Source: Allobosea sp. 12-68-7
Lineage (GTDB): Bacteria; Pseudomonadota; Alphaproteobacteria; Rhizobiales; Beijerinckiaceae
Length of the DNA: 49,060 nt
Direction of reading: 5' to 3'
Assembly (NCBI GenBank): GCA_002279705.1
Contig: NCCO01000028.1
Location: 1 to 49,060, forward strand
Shown here: positions 1-10,129 of the stretch, piece by piece
Layout of the letters: every line of letters starts with the position of its first letter
Numbering within the stretch: the first letter of the stretch is position 1
Notes under the pieces: generated by a model
Database searches by the model: none
Told to the model about the DNA's origin: nothing
The model's input: only the letters and a program-made list of their open reading frames with translations
Position numbers and translations under genes: made by a program

Positions 1-714
1 CGCCTTCTTCGGCCGCAGCGCGAAGGCGATCGAGCCTGCGATCAGCCCGGCGACGATCAGGTCGAAGCCGCCACCGATGAAGCGGTCGCAGATCGGCGCC
101 AGCGCGAGGCCGAGCACGATGGCGGCCACATCGCCGCGATGGCGCAGGCCCGCCGTGAGCGAGGCGAGGAAGAAGATCGGCGTCAGGCAGAGCAGCCCGG
201 CGGCGAAGGGGATCGGCAGGGCCCCGACCAGATAGTAGCCGAGGAAGGTGCCGACCGAACTCGTCGCCATGCAGGTGTTGGCGAAACCGAGGAAATAGGC
301 GACGCGCTGGGACGGCGGGACATGCGGCAGCCGGCGCAGCCCTTCCGTCCAGGCCGTCACCGCCACGTAATGCGCGAGCAGGAGCTGCATGCCGACGCCC
401 TGCCCCGGGCGGCGCAGCAGGGGCAGGATCGCCACCGTCATCGGCAGGAAGCGTAGCGAGGCGAAGCCGACCGCGATCGCGATGGCGCTCCAGGCGGCGC
501 CAGCCGCAATCGAGGCGAAGAAGATGACCTGCGAGGGGCCGGCCCAGACCAGCATGGTCGAGAGCACCGCGACCTCGACGGGATAGCCGACGTCGCGCGC
601 CAGCGAGCCGACGCCGATCAGCCCGAAGCCGACGACCCAGGCCGGCAGCGACAGCGCATCGCGCATGCCGGCCAGCGCGACGCGCCACCAGCTCCAGTCT
701 GCAGATACGGTCAT
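1..714 (-). CDS. azlC: AzlC-family branched-chain amino acid exporter, large subunit (3' end off window)
   Basis: The frame starts at an ATG at 714 and stays open to base 1, giving 238 codons without a stop, so the last few codons lie outside the window. The product starts MTVSADWSWWRVALAGMRDA and has the AzlC pattern: a short amphipathic start, then several hydrophobic helices, with VWAGPSQVIFFASIAAGAAW near residue 57 and a helix around LLAHYVAVTAWTEGL. AzlC proteins work with the small AzlD subunit to export branched-chain amino acids and analogues across the inner membrane; azlD would be expected just past the left edge. A terminator-like hairpin separates it from the clp genes upstream on the same strand. 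The family call is fairly secure; the substrate is inferred from the family. Confidence 0.82.
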   Translation of the reverse strand, partial: MTVSADWSWWRVALAGMRDALSLPAWVVGFGLIGVGSLARDVGYPVEVAVLSTMLVWAGPSQVIFFASIAAGAAWSAIAIAVGFASLRFLPMTVAILPLLRRPGQGVGMQLLLAHYVAVTAWTEGLRRLPHVPPSQRVAYFLGFANTCMATSSVGTFLGYYLVGALPIPFAAGLLCLTPIFFLASLTAGLRHRGDVAAIVLGLALAPICDRFIGGGFDLIVAGLIAGSIAFALRPKKA

Positions 715-747
715 CGGGGGATCAGCACGCGGCCAGTTCGGAGGGCG

Positions 748-780
748 AAAAACCAACCCGGCCCCGCAAGGCGGGTCGGG
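748..780 (-). terminator. Rho-independent terminator after the clpS-clpA-small membrane protein genes
   Basis: Arms CCCG and CCCGC (757-767) pair with GCGGG and CGGG (771-780) around a three-base loop, with a small internal bulge. Read on the minus strand the hairpin is followed by TTGGTTTTT (752-748 side), the T-rich tract of an intrinsic terminator. It lies about 90 bp past the stop of the 92-residue membrane protein and before azlC, so azlC probably has its own promoter. Confidence 0.55.
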
Positions 781-868
781 CCAACCCTTCTAGCCCGCCC
801 GGAGGTGCCGTCGCGATATGCATCGCGCATTGCGCCGGCTGCAGGGACGACCGGCCGCGGCGGCGGTC

Positions 869-1147
869 TCAGCGCCCGCCCTTCATGACGATGCCCAGCA
901 GCTCATTGCCGAAATCGATGATTTCCTTGGGGATACCACCGACCGCCTTCACGCCGAGATAGATCAGGTAGACGAGGGCTGGAACGAGGATCCAGCCCAG
1001 GATCTCCTCGAACAGCTTGCGCCGGCGCCGGCGCCGGTCGCGCTTCTCGAACCAGCTCAGCTTCTGCTTGCGCGCCGGAACAGCCTGTTCCGGCGCGGGC
1101 TCGGCCGCATGGGCGAGCAGCGTATCGGTCTTTCGCCTGAAGAACAC
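869..1147 (-). CDS. Small single-pass membrane protein, unknown function
   Basis: This 92-residue protein starts MFFRRKTDTLLAHAAEPAPE. A very basic segment (KRDRRRRRRK, about residues 35-44) directly precedes one predicted transmembrane helix (ILGWILVPALVYLIYLGVKA, about 51-70), then a short tail. The positive charge before the helix suggests a cytoplasmic N-terminus. It starts 4 bp after the clpA stop on the same strand, so it is probably co-transcribed with clpA. I do not recognise a family; the tight spacing and coding quality make a real gene likely. A structural or regulatory role at the membrane is possible but unsupported. Confidence 0.7.
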   Translation of the reverse strand: MFFRRKTDTLLAHAAEPAPEQAVPARKQKLSWFEKRDRRRRRRKLFEEILGWILVPALVYLIYLGVKAVGGIPKEIIDFGNELLGIVMKGGR

Positions 1148-1151
1148 GGTC

Positions 1152-3701
1152 TCAAGCTTTCGTCAGCGGGACCTTGGGGACGGTGCGGACCGAGCGCGGG
1201 GACTTGGGGGCCTCGGGCCCTTTGCCGCCGTCCCCTTTGCCGCCATCGCCCTTGCCGGCCTTGCCGGGCGGACCACTGCGGCGCGGCGCGGCCGCGGCGG
1301 GCTTCGCGGCGGCCGCCTTCGCGCGCGGCTTGCGCTCGCGCTTCTCGGCCGCGGCGGCGACATCCTTCTCCGGCTTGGGCTTGACCGGGCCATCGGGGAA
1401 TTCGAGGCCGAGCACCTTGATGCCGGTCTCGGACTGGACCACGACGACGCGAACCGCCCCGCCATTCTTCAGACGTCCGAACAGCACCTCGTCGGCGAGC
1501 GGCGTCTTGATCGTCGATTGGATCAGCCGCGCCATCGGGCGGGCGCCCATCGCCTCGTCATAGCCGTTCTCGACCAGCCATTCGCGCGCCTCGTCCGAGA
1601 GCTCGATGGTGACATTGCGATCGGCGAGCTGCGCCTCGAGCTGCAGCACGAACTTGTCGACGACGCGGGCGACGACCGTCTTCGGCAGATGGCCGAAGGA
1701 GATCACCGAATCGAGGCGGTTGCGGAATTCCGGCGCGAACAGCTTGTTGATCGCCTCCGTATCGTCGCCCTCGCGCTTCTGGCGGGTGAAGCCATAGGCG
1801 TTGCGGGCCATGTCGGCGGCGCCGGCATTGGTCGTCATGATCAGGATGACGTTGCGGAAATCGACCTGCTTGCCGTTGTTGTCGGTCAGCTTGCCGTGGT
1901 CCATGACCTGCAGAAGGATGTTGAACAGGTCGGGATGGGCCTTCTCGATCTCGTCGAGCAGCAGCACGCTGTGCGGATGCTGGTCGATCTGGTCGGTCAG
2001 GAGCCCGCCCTGATCGAAGCCTACATAGCCCGGAGGGGCGCCGATCAGCCGCGAGACAGTGTGGCGCTCCATGTATTCCGACATGTCGAAGCGGATCAGC
2101 TCGACGCCGAGCGAGGTGGCGAGCTGGCGGGCGACCTCGGTCTTGCCGACGCCGGTGGGCCCCGCGAAGAGATAGCAGCCGATCGGCTTCTCGCCGTCGC
2201 GCAGGCCGGCCCGGGCGAGTTTGATCGAGGAGGACAGCGCCTCGATCGCCTTTTCCTGCCCGTAGACGGTGCGCTTCAGCGTGGTCTCGAGGTTGCGCAG
2301 CACCTCGGCATCGTTCTTCGAGACGGTCTTGGCGGGGATGCGGGCCATCGTGGCGATCGCCGCCTCGATCTCCTTCACGCCGATCGTCTTCTTGCGCTTG
2401 CTCTCGACCACCAGCATCTGCGAGGCGCCGGTCTCGTCGATCACGTCGATCGCCTTGTCCGGCAGCTTGCGGTCATGGATGTAGCGCGCCGAGAGCTCCA
2501 CCGCCGCCTTGATGGCGTCGTTGGTGTAGCGCAGCTTGTGGAACTCCTCGAAATAGGGCTTCAGCCCCTTGAGGATCTCGATCGTGTCCGGAATCGAGGG
2601 CTCGCTGACGTCGATCTTCTGGAAGCGGCGCACCAGGGCCCGGTCCTTCTCGAAGTACTGGCGGTACTCCTTGTAGGTGGTCGAGCCGATGCAGCGCAGG
2701 CTGCCCGAGGCGAGCGCCGGCTTGAGCAGATTCGAGGCGTCCATGGCGCCGCCCGAGGTCGCACCGGCACCGATCACCGTGTGGATCTCGTCGATGAACA
2801 TGATCGCCTTCGGGTGAGCCTCGATCTCCTTCATCACCTGCTTGAGGCGTTCCTCGAAATCGCCGCGATAGCGGGTGCCGGCCAGCAGGGTGCCCATGTC
2901 GAGCGAGAAGACGGTGGCGTCTTCCAGCACCTCGGGCACCTGGCCGCGGGTGATCTTCAGCGCCAGTCCCTCGGCGATGGCGGTCTTGCCGACGCCGGGA
3001 TCGCCGACCAGCAGCGGGTTGTTCTTCTGCCGCCGGCAGAGGATCTGGATGGTGCGCTGGACCTCGGCCTCGCGGCCGATCAGCGGGTCGATCCGCCCGT
3101 CGCGCGCCTTGCGGTTGAGATTGACGCAATAGGCGTCGAGCGCGCTTTCCTTCTTCTTCTTGTCCTTGTCGGCGTCGTTGACCGGATCGGCGGCGCGCGA
3201 ATCGCGCTGCTGCTCGGGCTCCTCCTCGACGCCGCGGACGGGCCGTGCCTCGCTCGCGCCCGGCCGCTTGGCGATGCCGTGGCTGATGTAGTTGACCGCG
3301 TCGTAACGGGTCATGTCCTGCTCCTGCAGGAAATAGGCGGCGTGGCTCTCGCGCTCGGCGAACATCGCCACCAGCACATTGGCGCCCGTCACCTCTTCCC
3401 GGCCCGAGGACTGGACATGGATGACCGCGCGCTGGATGACGCGCTGGAAGCCGGCGGTCGGCTTCGAATCATCGCGCCCGTCGGTGACGAGATTGGCGAG
3501 TTCGGCGTCGATATAGTCGACGAGATTGCGCCTGAGCGTGTCGAGATCGACGCTGCAGGCGCGCATCACCGCGGCCGCGTCCTGGTCGTCGACCAGCGCC
3601 AGCAGCAGGTGTTCGAGGGTGGCGTATTCGTGATGGCGTTCGTTGGCGAGCGCCAGAGCCCGGTGAAGCGCCTGTTCGAGACTGCGCGAGAAACTCGGCA
3701 C
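1152..3701 (-). CDS. clpA: ClpA, AAA+ unfoldase of the ClpAP protease
   Basis: ClpA unfolds substrates and feeds them to ClpP in the cytoplasm, using ClpS as N-degron adaptor. The 849-residue protein has the Clp N-domain (1-140), a charged linker (about 146-186), D1 with Walker A GDPGVGKTA (233-241) and Walker B IMFIDE (300-305), and D2 with Walker A GPTGVGKTE (514-522) and LLLDEIE (about 580-586). Both ATPase sites look intact. Two oddities: the ClpP-docking loop reads AYGF (635-638) where ClpA proteins usually carry an I/L/V-G-L/F tripeptide, and residues 771-849 are a low-complexity Lys/Ala/Pro/Gly tail, making it about 90 residues longer than E. coli ClpA (758). clpS lies 48 bp upstream. 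Confidence 0.96.
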   Translation of the reverse strand: MPSFSRSLEQALHRALALANERHHEYATLEHLLLALVDDQDAAAVMRACSVDLDTLRRNLVDYIDAELANLVTDGRDDSKPTAGFQRVIQRAVIHVQSSGREEVTGANVLVAMFAERESHAAYFLQEQDMTRYDAVNYISHGIAKRPGASEARPVRGVEEEPEQQRDSRAADPVNDADKDKKKKESALDAYCVNLNRKARDGRIDPLIGREAEVQRTIQILCRRQKNNPLLVGDPGVGKTAIAEGLALKITRGQVPEVLEDATVFSLDMGTLLAGTRYRGDFEERLKQVMKEIEAHPKAIMFIDEIHTVIGAGATSGGAMDASNLLKPALASGSLRCIGSTTYKEYRQYFEKDRALVRRFQKIDVSEPSIPDTIEILKGLKPYFEEFHKLRYTNDAIKAAVELSARYIHDRKLPDKAIDVIDETGASQMLVVESKRKKTIGVKEIEAAIATMARIPAKTVSKNDAEVLRNLETTLKRTVYGQEKAIEALSSSIKLARAGLRDGEKPIGCYLFAGPTGVGKTEVARQLATSLGVELIRFDMSEYMERHTVSRLIGAPPGYVGFDQGGLLTDQIDQHPHSVLLLDEIEKAHPDLFNILLQVMDHGKLTDNNGKQVDFRNVILIMTTNAGAADMARNAYGFTRQKREGDDTEAINKLFAPEFRNRLDSVISFGHLPKTVVARVVDKFVLQLEAQLADRNVTIELSDEAREWLVENGYDEAMGARPMARLIQSTIKTPLADEVLFGRLKNGGAVRVVVVQSETGIKVLGLEFPDGPVKPKPEKDVAAAAEKRERKPRAKAAAAKPAAAAPRRSGPPGKAGKGDGGKGDGGKGPEAPKSPRSVRTVPKVPLTKA

Positions 3702-3749
3702 GGATTGCGCTCCTATTCCGATTTCGAGGGGATGAGCGAACTCAAGAGG

Positions 3750-4091
3750 CTACTTCTTCTCCATCACGCATTGCAGCGGATGCATGTGCTTGCGCGCCAG
3801 ATCCATCACCAGCGTCACCTTGGTCTCGGCGACCTCGTAGGTGAAGACCCCGCATTCGCCGACGCCGTTCTGATGCACATGCATCATGATCTGCGTCGCC
3901 GCCGCGCGGTCCTTCTGGAAAAAGCGCTCGAGCACATGAACGACGAACTCCATGGGGGTGTAGTCGTCGTTCAGAAGCAGGACACGGTAGAGATTGGGCT
4001 TGCGGGTGCGCGTCCGGGTCAGGACGGCCGTGCCGGCGCCCTCGCGCCCGCCATCGGCCGGCGGCCCCGCCCGGCGCGGCCGGTCTGCCAT
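3750..4091 (-). CDS. clpS: ClpS, N-end-rule adaptor for ClpA
   Basis: ClpS binds proteins with bulky hydrophobic N-terminal residues and delivers them to ClpA. The core [20 protein letters not shown], then ERFF, a basic/Met helix with MMHVHQNG and the end [13 protein letters not shown] are diagnostic; the NDDYTPMEF segment forms the N-degron pocket. The frame can be extended to 4217, but the extension is Arg/Ser-rich and atypical. I chose the ATG at 4091 (MADRPRRAG), giving 113 residues, normal for alphaproteobacterial ClpS. It precedes clpA on the same strand with a 48 bp gap, as in many proteobacteria. Confidence 0.93.
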   Translation of the reverse strand: MADRPRRAGPPADGGREGAGTAVLTRTRTRKPNLYRVLLLNDDYTPMEFVVHVLERFFQKDRAAATQIMMHVHQNGVGECGVFTYEVAETKVTLVMDLARKHMHPLQCVMEKK

Positions 4092-4309
4092 GGACGGTCC
4101 GTTCCCGACGCAGGCGGCGCATGAGCCGGCGCTGGCCGCCCTGCTGGTGCCCTCCGCCCGCCTCATGCTCGCAACCGTCGTTCTCAAGATCGATCCCTGT
4201 CGTGGTCCGCCCGACATAATGCTTCGCGATTGAATTTACAGACCTCGCGGCTGCTTCGCCAGTGCGATCGCGCGGCTGATGCATAACTTCGGCGTCGCAG
4301 GAGCGCGGC

Positions 4310-4338
4310 TTGACCCGAGCCCCCCGCCGGCCATAAGC
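4310..4338 (+). promoter_or_regulatory. Possible sigma-70 type promoter for kdsA
   Basis: TTGACC (4310-4315) and ATAAGC (4333-4338) are 17 bp apart, and transcription would begin about 25 nt before the kdsA start. Judged by eye; the -10 match is only moderate. Confidence 0.35.
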
Positions 4339-4369
4339 CCGGCGCCTCAGCAGACGGGAGATGCCGCCC

Positions 4370-5242
4370 ATGACCGCCAATGCCATCGTCACCGTCGGTG
4401 CCGATCTCGCCGCCCCGGTCCGCTTCGGCAACCAGTTGCCACTGGCGCTCATCGCCGGGCCCTGCCAGATGGAAAGCCGCGACCACGCCCTGGAGATGGC
4501 CTTCGCGCTGAAGGAGATCGCCGGGGAGCTCGGGATCGGCCTCGTCTTCAAGACCTCCTTCGACAAGGCCAACCGCACCAGCGTCCATGCGGCGCGCGGC
4601 ATGGGTCTCGCCGCGGCGCTGCCGGTCTTCGCCGAGATCCGCGAGCAGACGGGCCTGCCGGTGCTGACCGACGTGCACGCGGTCGAGCATTGCGCCGCGG
4701 TCGCCGAATGCGTCGATGTGCTGCAGATCCCGGCCTTCCTGTGCCGTCAGACGGACCTGCTGGTCGCCGCCGCCCGGACGGGCCGCGTCGTCAACATCAA
4801 GAAGGGCCAGTTCCTCGCCCCCTGGGACATGGTCAACGTCGCCGCCAAGATCACCGAGAGCGGCAACCCCAATGTGATGCTGACCGAGCGCGGCGCGTCC
4901 TTCGGCTACAACACGCTGATCTCGGACATGCGGGCCCTTCCGATCATGGCGCAGACGATCGGCGCGCCGGTGATCTTCGACGCGACGCATTCCGTGCAGC
5001 AGCCCGGCGGCAAGGGGTCTTCCTCGGGCGGGCAGCGCGAATTCGTCCCGGTTCTGGCGCGGGCGGCGGTCGCCGTCGGCGTCGCCGGCGTCTTCATCGA
5101 GACGCATGAGGACCCCGACAGCGCGCCCAGCGACGGCCCCAACATGGTGCCGCTGTCGGCCTTCCCTGCGCTGATCGCAGAGCTGCAAGGCTTCGATCGA
5201 CTTGCCAAGGCGAGAGCCCAGCCTACGCTGGCGTATGTCTGA
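4370..5242 (+). CDS. kdsA: KdsA, 3-deoxy-D-manno-octulosonate 8-phosphate synthase
   Basis: KdsA condenses phosphoenolpyruvate with arabinose 5-phosphate to give KDO-8-phosphate, the first committed step of the lipopolysaccharide inner core sugar. The 290-residue protein has the family blocks [51 protein letters not shown] and [12 protein letters not shown], and ends in the usual [16 protein letters not shown] segment. An ATG at 4361 directly abuts the ribosome site GGGAG (4356-4360); the ATG at 4370 has proper spacing and was preferred. Its last 8 bp overlap the start of the MFS gene. It implies a Gram-negative, LPS-bearing host. Confidence 0.96.
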   Translation: MTANAIVTVGADLAAPVRFGNQLPLALIAGPCQMESRDHALEMAFALKEIAGELGIGLVFKTSFDKANRTSVHAARGMGLAAALPVFAEIREQTGLPVLTDVHAVEHCAAVAECVDVLQIPAFLCRQTDLLVAAARTGRVVNIKKGQFLAPWDMVNVAAKITESGNPNVMLTERGASFGYNTLISDMRALPIMAQTIGAPVIFDATHSVQQPGGKGSSSGGQREFVPVLARAAVAVGVAGVFIETHEDPDSAPSDGPNMVPLSAFPALIAELQGFDRLAKARAQPTLAYV

Positions 5243-6449
5243 AACACCGCCTCCGGGACCGGCCGCCGCGCCGGCCCCCACCTCGCTGCGCGCCCTCATC
5301 GTCGTCCTCGGCGCCTGCGGCTTCGCCTCGACCTTCACGATGCGGATCATCGATCCGCTGATTCCGACGCTCGCCGGCGAGTTCGAGCGCAGCGTGCCGC
5401 AGATCGTGATGATGGTGACGGGGTTCTCGCTGGCCTATGCGCTCGGCCAGCCCTTCCTCGGGCCTGTCGCGGACGCCATCGGCAAGATCCGGATGATCCT
5501 GACCTGCCTCATCGCGCTGGCCCTGTTCTCGACGGTGGCCGCGCTCGCGCAGTCCTACGAGATCATGACGGCGGTGCGCGCGGTCACCGGCATCGCCGCG
5601 GGCGGGATCATCCCCATCGCCATGGCCGCGATCGGCGACCGCGCCCCGATGCAGGAACGCCAGATCGCACTCGGGCGTTTCCTCGTCCTGATGATCATCG
5701 GGCAGATGTCGGGCTCGGCCTGTTCCGGGCTGATCGCCACGCATGCCGGCTGGCGAGCCGCCTTCCTCTCGGCGGCCGTCGTCGCCGCGCTGGCGGCGGT
5801 GCTGGTCGCGCTGGTCCTGAAGCCGCGACGCAACGTGACGCGTGCCAGGCTCAGCGTCGCGGGTGCGCTCGCCAACTACCGCATCGTCTTCGCCAACCCG
5901 CGGACCAGGCTGCTCTACGGGCTGGTCGTGATCGAGGGCATCCTGCTTTTCGGCATCCCGGCCTATGTCGCCGCGATCCTGTTCGCGCGATCGGGTGTCG
6001 GTCCGGCCGAGGCCGGTCTCGTCATCGCCGGGATGGGCTTCGGCTGCCTGGTCTACGGGTTGATGACGCGCATCCTGGTCGAGCGGCTCGGCCCCACCTT
6101 GATGACGCGCCTCGGCGGGGTGGTCTGTGCGATCGGCCTCGCCCTCTTCGCCTTCGACTGGGTCTGGTGGAGCGCGATCCCGCTCTTCGCGCTGCAGGGC
6201 TTCGGCTTCTTCCTGCTGCACGGCACATTCCAGGCACAGGCGACGGAGCTCGCTCCTGCCGCCCGCGGATCCGCCATGGCCTTGTTCGCCTGCTGCTTCT
6301 TCCTCGGCCAGGCCACCGGGCCGCTGGCGATGGGCGCGGCGATGAGCGTCCTTGGAACCCCGGTCGCCATCCTCGCCTTCGCGATCGCGATCGCCCTGTT
6401 CGGCTATCTCACGCCGCGCATCCTGCCGGTCCCGCGCAGCCGGACCTGA
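5235..6449 (+). CDS. Major facilitator superfamily transporter
   Basis: The 404-residue protein is a 12-helix MFS permease. It shows the loop 2-3 area [21 protein letters not shown] (a variant of the GxLaDrxGrr motif A), a second helix bundle from about residue 210 and a repeat-like motif at [18 protein letters not shown]. The start [15 protein letters not shown] at 5235 overlaps the kdsA stop by 8 bp, implying translational coupling, though the two functions need not be related. The long proline/alanine N-terminus is probably cytoplasmic. A drug or metabolite efflux pump is the usual annotation for this type; no substrate can be assigned. Confidence 0.85.
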   Translation: MSETPPPGPAAAPAPTSLRALIVVLGACGFASTFTMRIIDPLIPTLAGEFERSVPQIVMMVTGFSLAYALGQPFLGPVADAIGKIRMILTCLIALALFSTVAALAQSYEIMTAVRAVTGIAAGGIIPIAMAAIGDRAPMQERQIALGRFLVLMIIGQMSGSACSGLIATHAGWRAAFLSAAVVAALAAVLVALVLKPRRNVTRARLSVAGALANYRIVFANPRTRLLYGLVVIEGILLFGIPAYVAAILFARSGVGPAEAGLVIAGMGFGCLVYGLMTRILVERLGPTLMTRLGGVVCAIGLALFAFDWVWWSAIPLFALQGFGFFLLHGTFQAQATELAPAARGSAMALFACCFFLGQATGPLAMGAAMSVLGTPVAILAFAIAIALFGYLTPRILPVPRSRT

Positions 6450-6604
6450 CATCCGATAAAATGCAAAACATCGCGGAGTTTCAACGATTGACGGAACGGA
6501 ATCGCAACCTCTCGCCAGCATAACATCCGGCATCGTGAACGGCTTCAGGCGTCCGGCGCTTGCTCGGACAATCCTGGGGCCATCGCCAGAGTTGAGAGGC
6601 TGCG

Positions 6605-8104
6605 ATGCGCCAGTCCTATCGGGATGCTGTCTTCGGGTTTGCCCACCGTTTCCGCCGCGATGAATCCGGCGCAACCGTCACGATGTTCGCATTCGCGGGC
6701 GTCGCGCTGATCTGCATGGCCGGAGCGGTCGTCGACTATGGGCGGCTCAGCAAGGCCTATTCCGGCCTGCAGGCCGCGACCGATTCCGCCGCGCTGGCCG
6801 CCGCCCGGCTGCCCAGCAAGGATGCCGCCACCATGCGTGCGGCGGCCGACAAGTTCTTCGTCGCCAACACGAGCGGCATGGCTGGCCAGAACATCCAGAT
6901 CACCAAGTTCGACTTTCAGGAATCGTCGGGCACCGTGACGATCGAGAGCAGCGGCGTGCTCGACACCTCGCTGATGTCGATTGCCGGCATCAAGACGATG
7001 GGGTTCAGCTCGCGCGCGGCCGCGCTGAAGGAGGTGACCGGTACCGTCGAGATGGCGCTCGTGCTCGACAACACCTGGTCGATGTCAGACAGCGCCGGCG
7101 GCGGCGGCTCCAAGATCACCGTGCTGAAATCGGCCGCGAAAAATCTGGTCAACACGGTTCTCGCCCAGGGCGGCACCAATGTGAAGGTCGGCATCGTGCC
7201 CTTCGCCGACTATGTCAATGTCGGCGTCGGCAACCGCAACCAGGCCTGGATGTCCGTCCCCGCCGACTATTCGACGACGAGCACCACACCCGCCGTTCCC
7301 TATACCTGCAAGACGATCTCGACGAAGCAGGTCTGCACGAAGGGGGCGCCGAAGACCTGTACCAGGACCACCGACGGCGTCGTCTCGAGCTATGACTGCA
7401 CGCCGCAGACCTGCGTCCAGCAGCCGATCACGCCCTACCAGTCCTGCAGCGGCCCCACGCCCGCCAAGACGAACGTGACCAACTACAAGTGGTATGGCTG
7501 CGTCCTGTCGCGCAAGACCGGCGAACTTCGCCTGAACGACAGCGAGCCGACCTCGCCCTATACGGGCTTCCTCGGCACCAGCCAGCGCTGCCTCAACCCG
7601 ATCGTGCCCCTGACCTCCGACAAGGCCGTTCTGACCAGCGCGATCGACAACCTGATCATCAACATCGGCGGCTACAAGCCCTCGACCTATATTCCGGGCG
7701 GGCTGATCTGGGGCGTCAACGTGCTGTCCCCCACCGCGCCCTTCGCGGAGGCCAAGGCCTACGACACCGCCAACAAGCTGCCGCGCAAGGCGCTGGTGCT
7801 GATGACCGACGGGGCGAACACCATGTATTTCCGCGCCTCGGACGGCACCCACCAGAACGCCTCGAACGCCGGCCACGTCACGACCACCAACAATGACACG
7901 ACCAAAATCTGCGACTACGCGAAGTCGAAGAAGATCGAGGTCTTCACGGTCGCCTTCGCCGTCACGGACGTGGCCGCAAAGACCATGCTGCAGGGCTGTG
8001 CGAGCAGTTCCGGTCACTATTACGACGCGACCGACGCCGCCGCCCTGACCGCCGCCTTCCAGTCGATCGGCCAGTCGCTGACCAGCCTGCGCCTGTCGCA
8101 GTGA
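6605..8104 (+). CDS. TadG/TadE-like pilus-assembly protein with von Willebrand A domain
   Basis: The 499-residue protein begins with a basic segment then FRRDESGATVTMFAFAGVAL, the TadE/TadG-type N-terminal membrane anchor (about residues 19-42), and YSGLQAATDSAALAAAR, typical of the pilin-like helix. A von Willebrand A domain starts near 148 with VLDNTWSMSD, a metal-site variant in which Thr replaces the first Ser of DxSxS, and continues to LVLMTDGANT. Between about 235 and 345 there is a Thr/Cys-rich insertion with roughly nine cysteines, which may form disulfides outside the cytoplasm. No tad/flp genes lie nearby, so it is a stand-alone copy. A ribosome site GAGAGG (6594-6599) supports the start. 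Role inferred: surface attachment or envelope function. Confidence 0.78.
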   Translation: MRQSYRDAVFGFAHRFRRDESGATVTMFAFAGVALICMAGAVVDYGRLSKAYSGLQAATDSAALAAARLPSKDAATMRAAADKFFVANTSGMAGQNIQITKFDFQESSGTVTIESSGVLDTSLMSIAGIKTMGFSSRAAALKEVTGTVEMALVLDNTWSMSDSAGGGGSKITVLKSAAKNLVNTVLAQGGTNVKVGIVPFADYVNVGVGNRNQAWMSVPADYSTTSTTPAVPYTCKTISTKQVCTKGAPKTCTRTTDGVVSSYDCTPQTCVQQPITPYQSCSGPTPAKTNVTNYKWYGCVLSRKTGELRLNDSEPTSPYTGFLGTSQRCLNPIVPLTSDKAVLTSAIDNLIINIGGYKPSTYIPGGLIWGVNVLSPTAPFAEAKAYDTANKLPRKALVLMTDGANTMYFRASDGTHQNASNAGHVTTTNNDTTKICDYAKSKKIEVFTVAFAVTDVAAKTMLQGCASSSGHYYDATDAAALTAAFQSIGQSLTSLRLSQ

Positions 8105-8107
8105 GAC

Positions 8108-8139
8108 CTGACGGCCCGGCCGCACGGCCGGGCCGTCAG
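8108..8139. terminator. Strong bidirectional hairpin between convergent tadG-like gene and queF
   Basis: Arms CTGACGGCCCGGCCG (8108-8122) and its exact complement (8125-8139) are separated by only CA. The hairpin begins 3 bp after the stop of the plus-strand gene, and the queF stop codon (8136-8138) lies inside the right arm. There is no obvious T-tract, so it may act as a 3' end stabiliser or a Rho-assisted terminator. Confidence 0.55.
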
Positions 8140-8591
8140 CGCCCGCGATAGGGTGCGACGCCCTGGTCGGGCAGCCAGAGGCCCTTGGGCGGCTCGCCCG
8201 TCTGCCAGAAGACGTCGATCGGGATGCCGCCGCGCGGATACCAGTAGCCGCCGATGCGGAACCATTCCGGCTCCAAAAGCTCGACCAGCGTCTTGCCGAT
8301 GCCGACCGTGCAGTCCTCATGGAAGGCGCCGTGGTTGCGGAAGGCGCCGAGATAGAGTTTCAGCGACTTCGACTCGACCAGCCAGTGCCCCGGCAGATAG
8401 TCGATGACGAGGATGCCGAAATCGGGCTGGCCGGTGACCGGACAGATCGAGGTGAACTCCGGGCAGGTGAAGCGCGCCAGGTAGGGCGTCCCGGCATGGG
8501 GATTGGGGACGCGGTCGAGGCGCGCCTCCTCCGGCGAGGCGGGCAGCCCGGTCTGCTGCCCGAGTTGCAAGGTCGCGGCATCGAGGGACAT
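8136..8591 (-). CDS. queF: QueF, NADPH-dependent 7-cyano-7-deazaguanine reductase
   Basis: QueF reduces preQ0 to preQ1, the base that Tgt inserts into tRNA in queuosine synthesis. The 151-residue protein is the short single-domain type. It contains [19 protein letters not shown] with the nucleophilic Cys in TSICP and the catalytic Asp in GQPD, the QueF motif [20 protein letters not shown], and the C-terminal [20 protein letters not shown]. The frame is open further upstream, but the ATG at 8591 has a GGAG site ahead of it and gives the family length; the extension runs into a palindromic repeat. tgt of the same pathway is 4 kb away. Confidence 0.95.
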   Translation of the reverse strand: MSLDAATLQLGQQTGLPASPEEARLDRVPNPHAGTPYLARFTCPEFTSICPVTGQPDFGILVIDYLPGHWLVESKSLKLYLGAFRNHGAFHEDCTVGIGKTLVELLEPEWFRIGGYWYPRGGIPIDVFWQTGEPPKGLWLPDQGVAPYRGR

Positions 8592-8614
8592 GGCTAAAGC
8601 TCCAGAACATACCA

Positions 8615-8720
8615 AGCCCTCATCCTGAGGAGCGGACGAAGTCCGCGTCTCGAAGGATGCTCCAGAGCCCCCTGAACCATCCTTCGAGACGCCGCTTCGC
8701 GGCTCCTCAGGATGAGGGCT
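8615..8720. repeat. Cloverleaf-like palindromic repeat, family A copy 1
   Basis: The 19-base ends AGCCCTCATCCTGAGGAGC (8615-8633) and 8702-8720 are perfect inverted copies. An inner pair CGTCTCGAAGGATG (8646-8659) and 8678-8691 is also perfect. Each side holds a small hairpin (CGGAC-GAA-GTCCG and GCCGC-TTC-GCGGC), so one strand would fold as a cloverleaf. It fills the gap between the divergent queF and eno genes. A second copy is at 22,263. Confidence 0.88.
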
Positions 8721-8796
8721 CGCGATTTGGGGCGTTTTAGCTCCGGTGCGCGGCAAATGCCACCCGCCCCTTCCGTTGCGCCCACGCCTTGGCTAG

Positions 8797-10125
<1,329 letters not shown>

Positions 10126-10129
10126 GCCG

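Noticed and set aside
1017-4124. A 1,035-codon open frame on the plus strand opposite clpA
   Set aside because: It is an artefact of high-GC third positions; the minus strand encodes an intact ClpA with all motifs, and the plus-strand product is Arg/Leu/Ala-rich without any domain.
8592-8756. N-terminal extension of QueF by 55 residues
   Set aside because: The extension is encoded by a palindromic repeat, and the ATG at 8,591 has a ribosome site and gives the family length.
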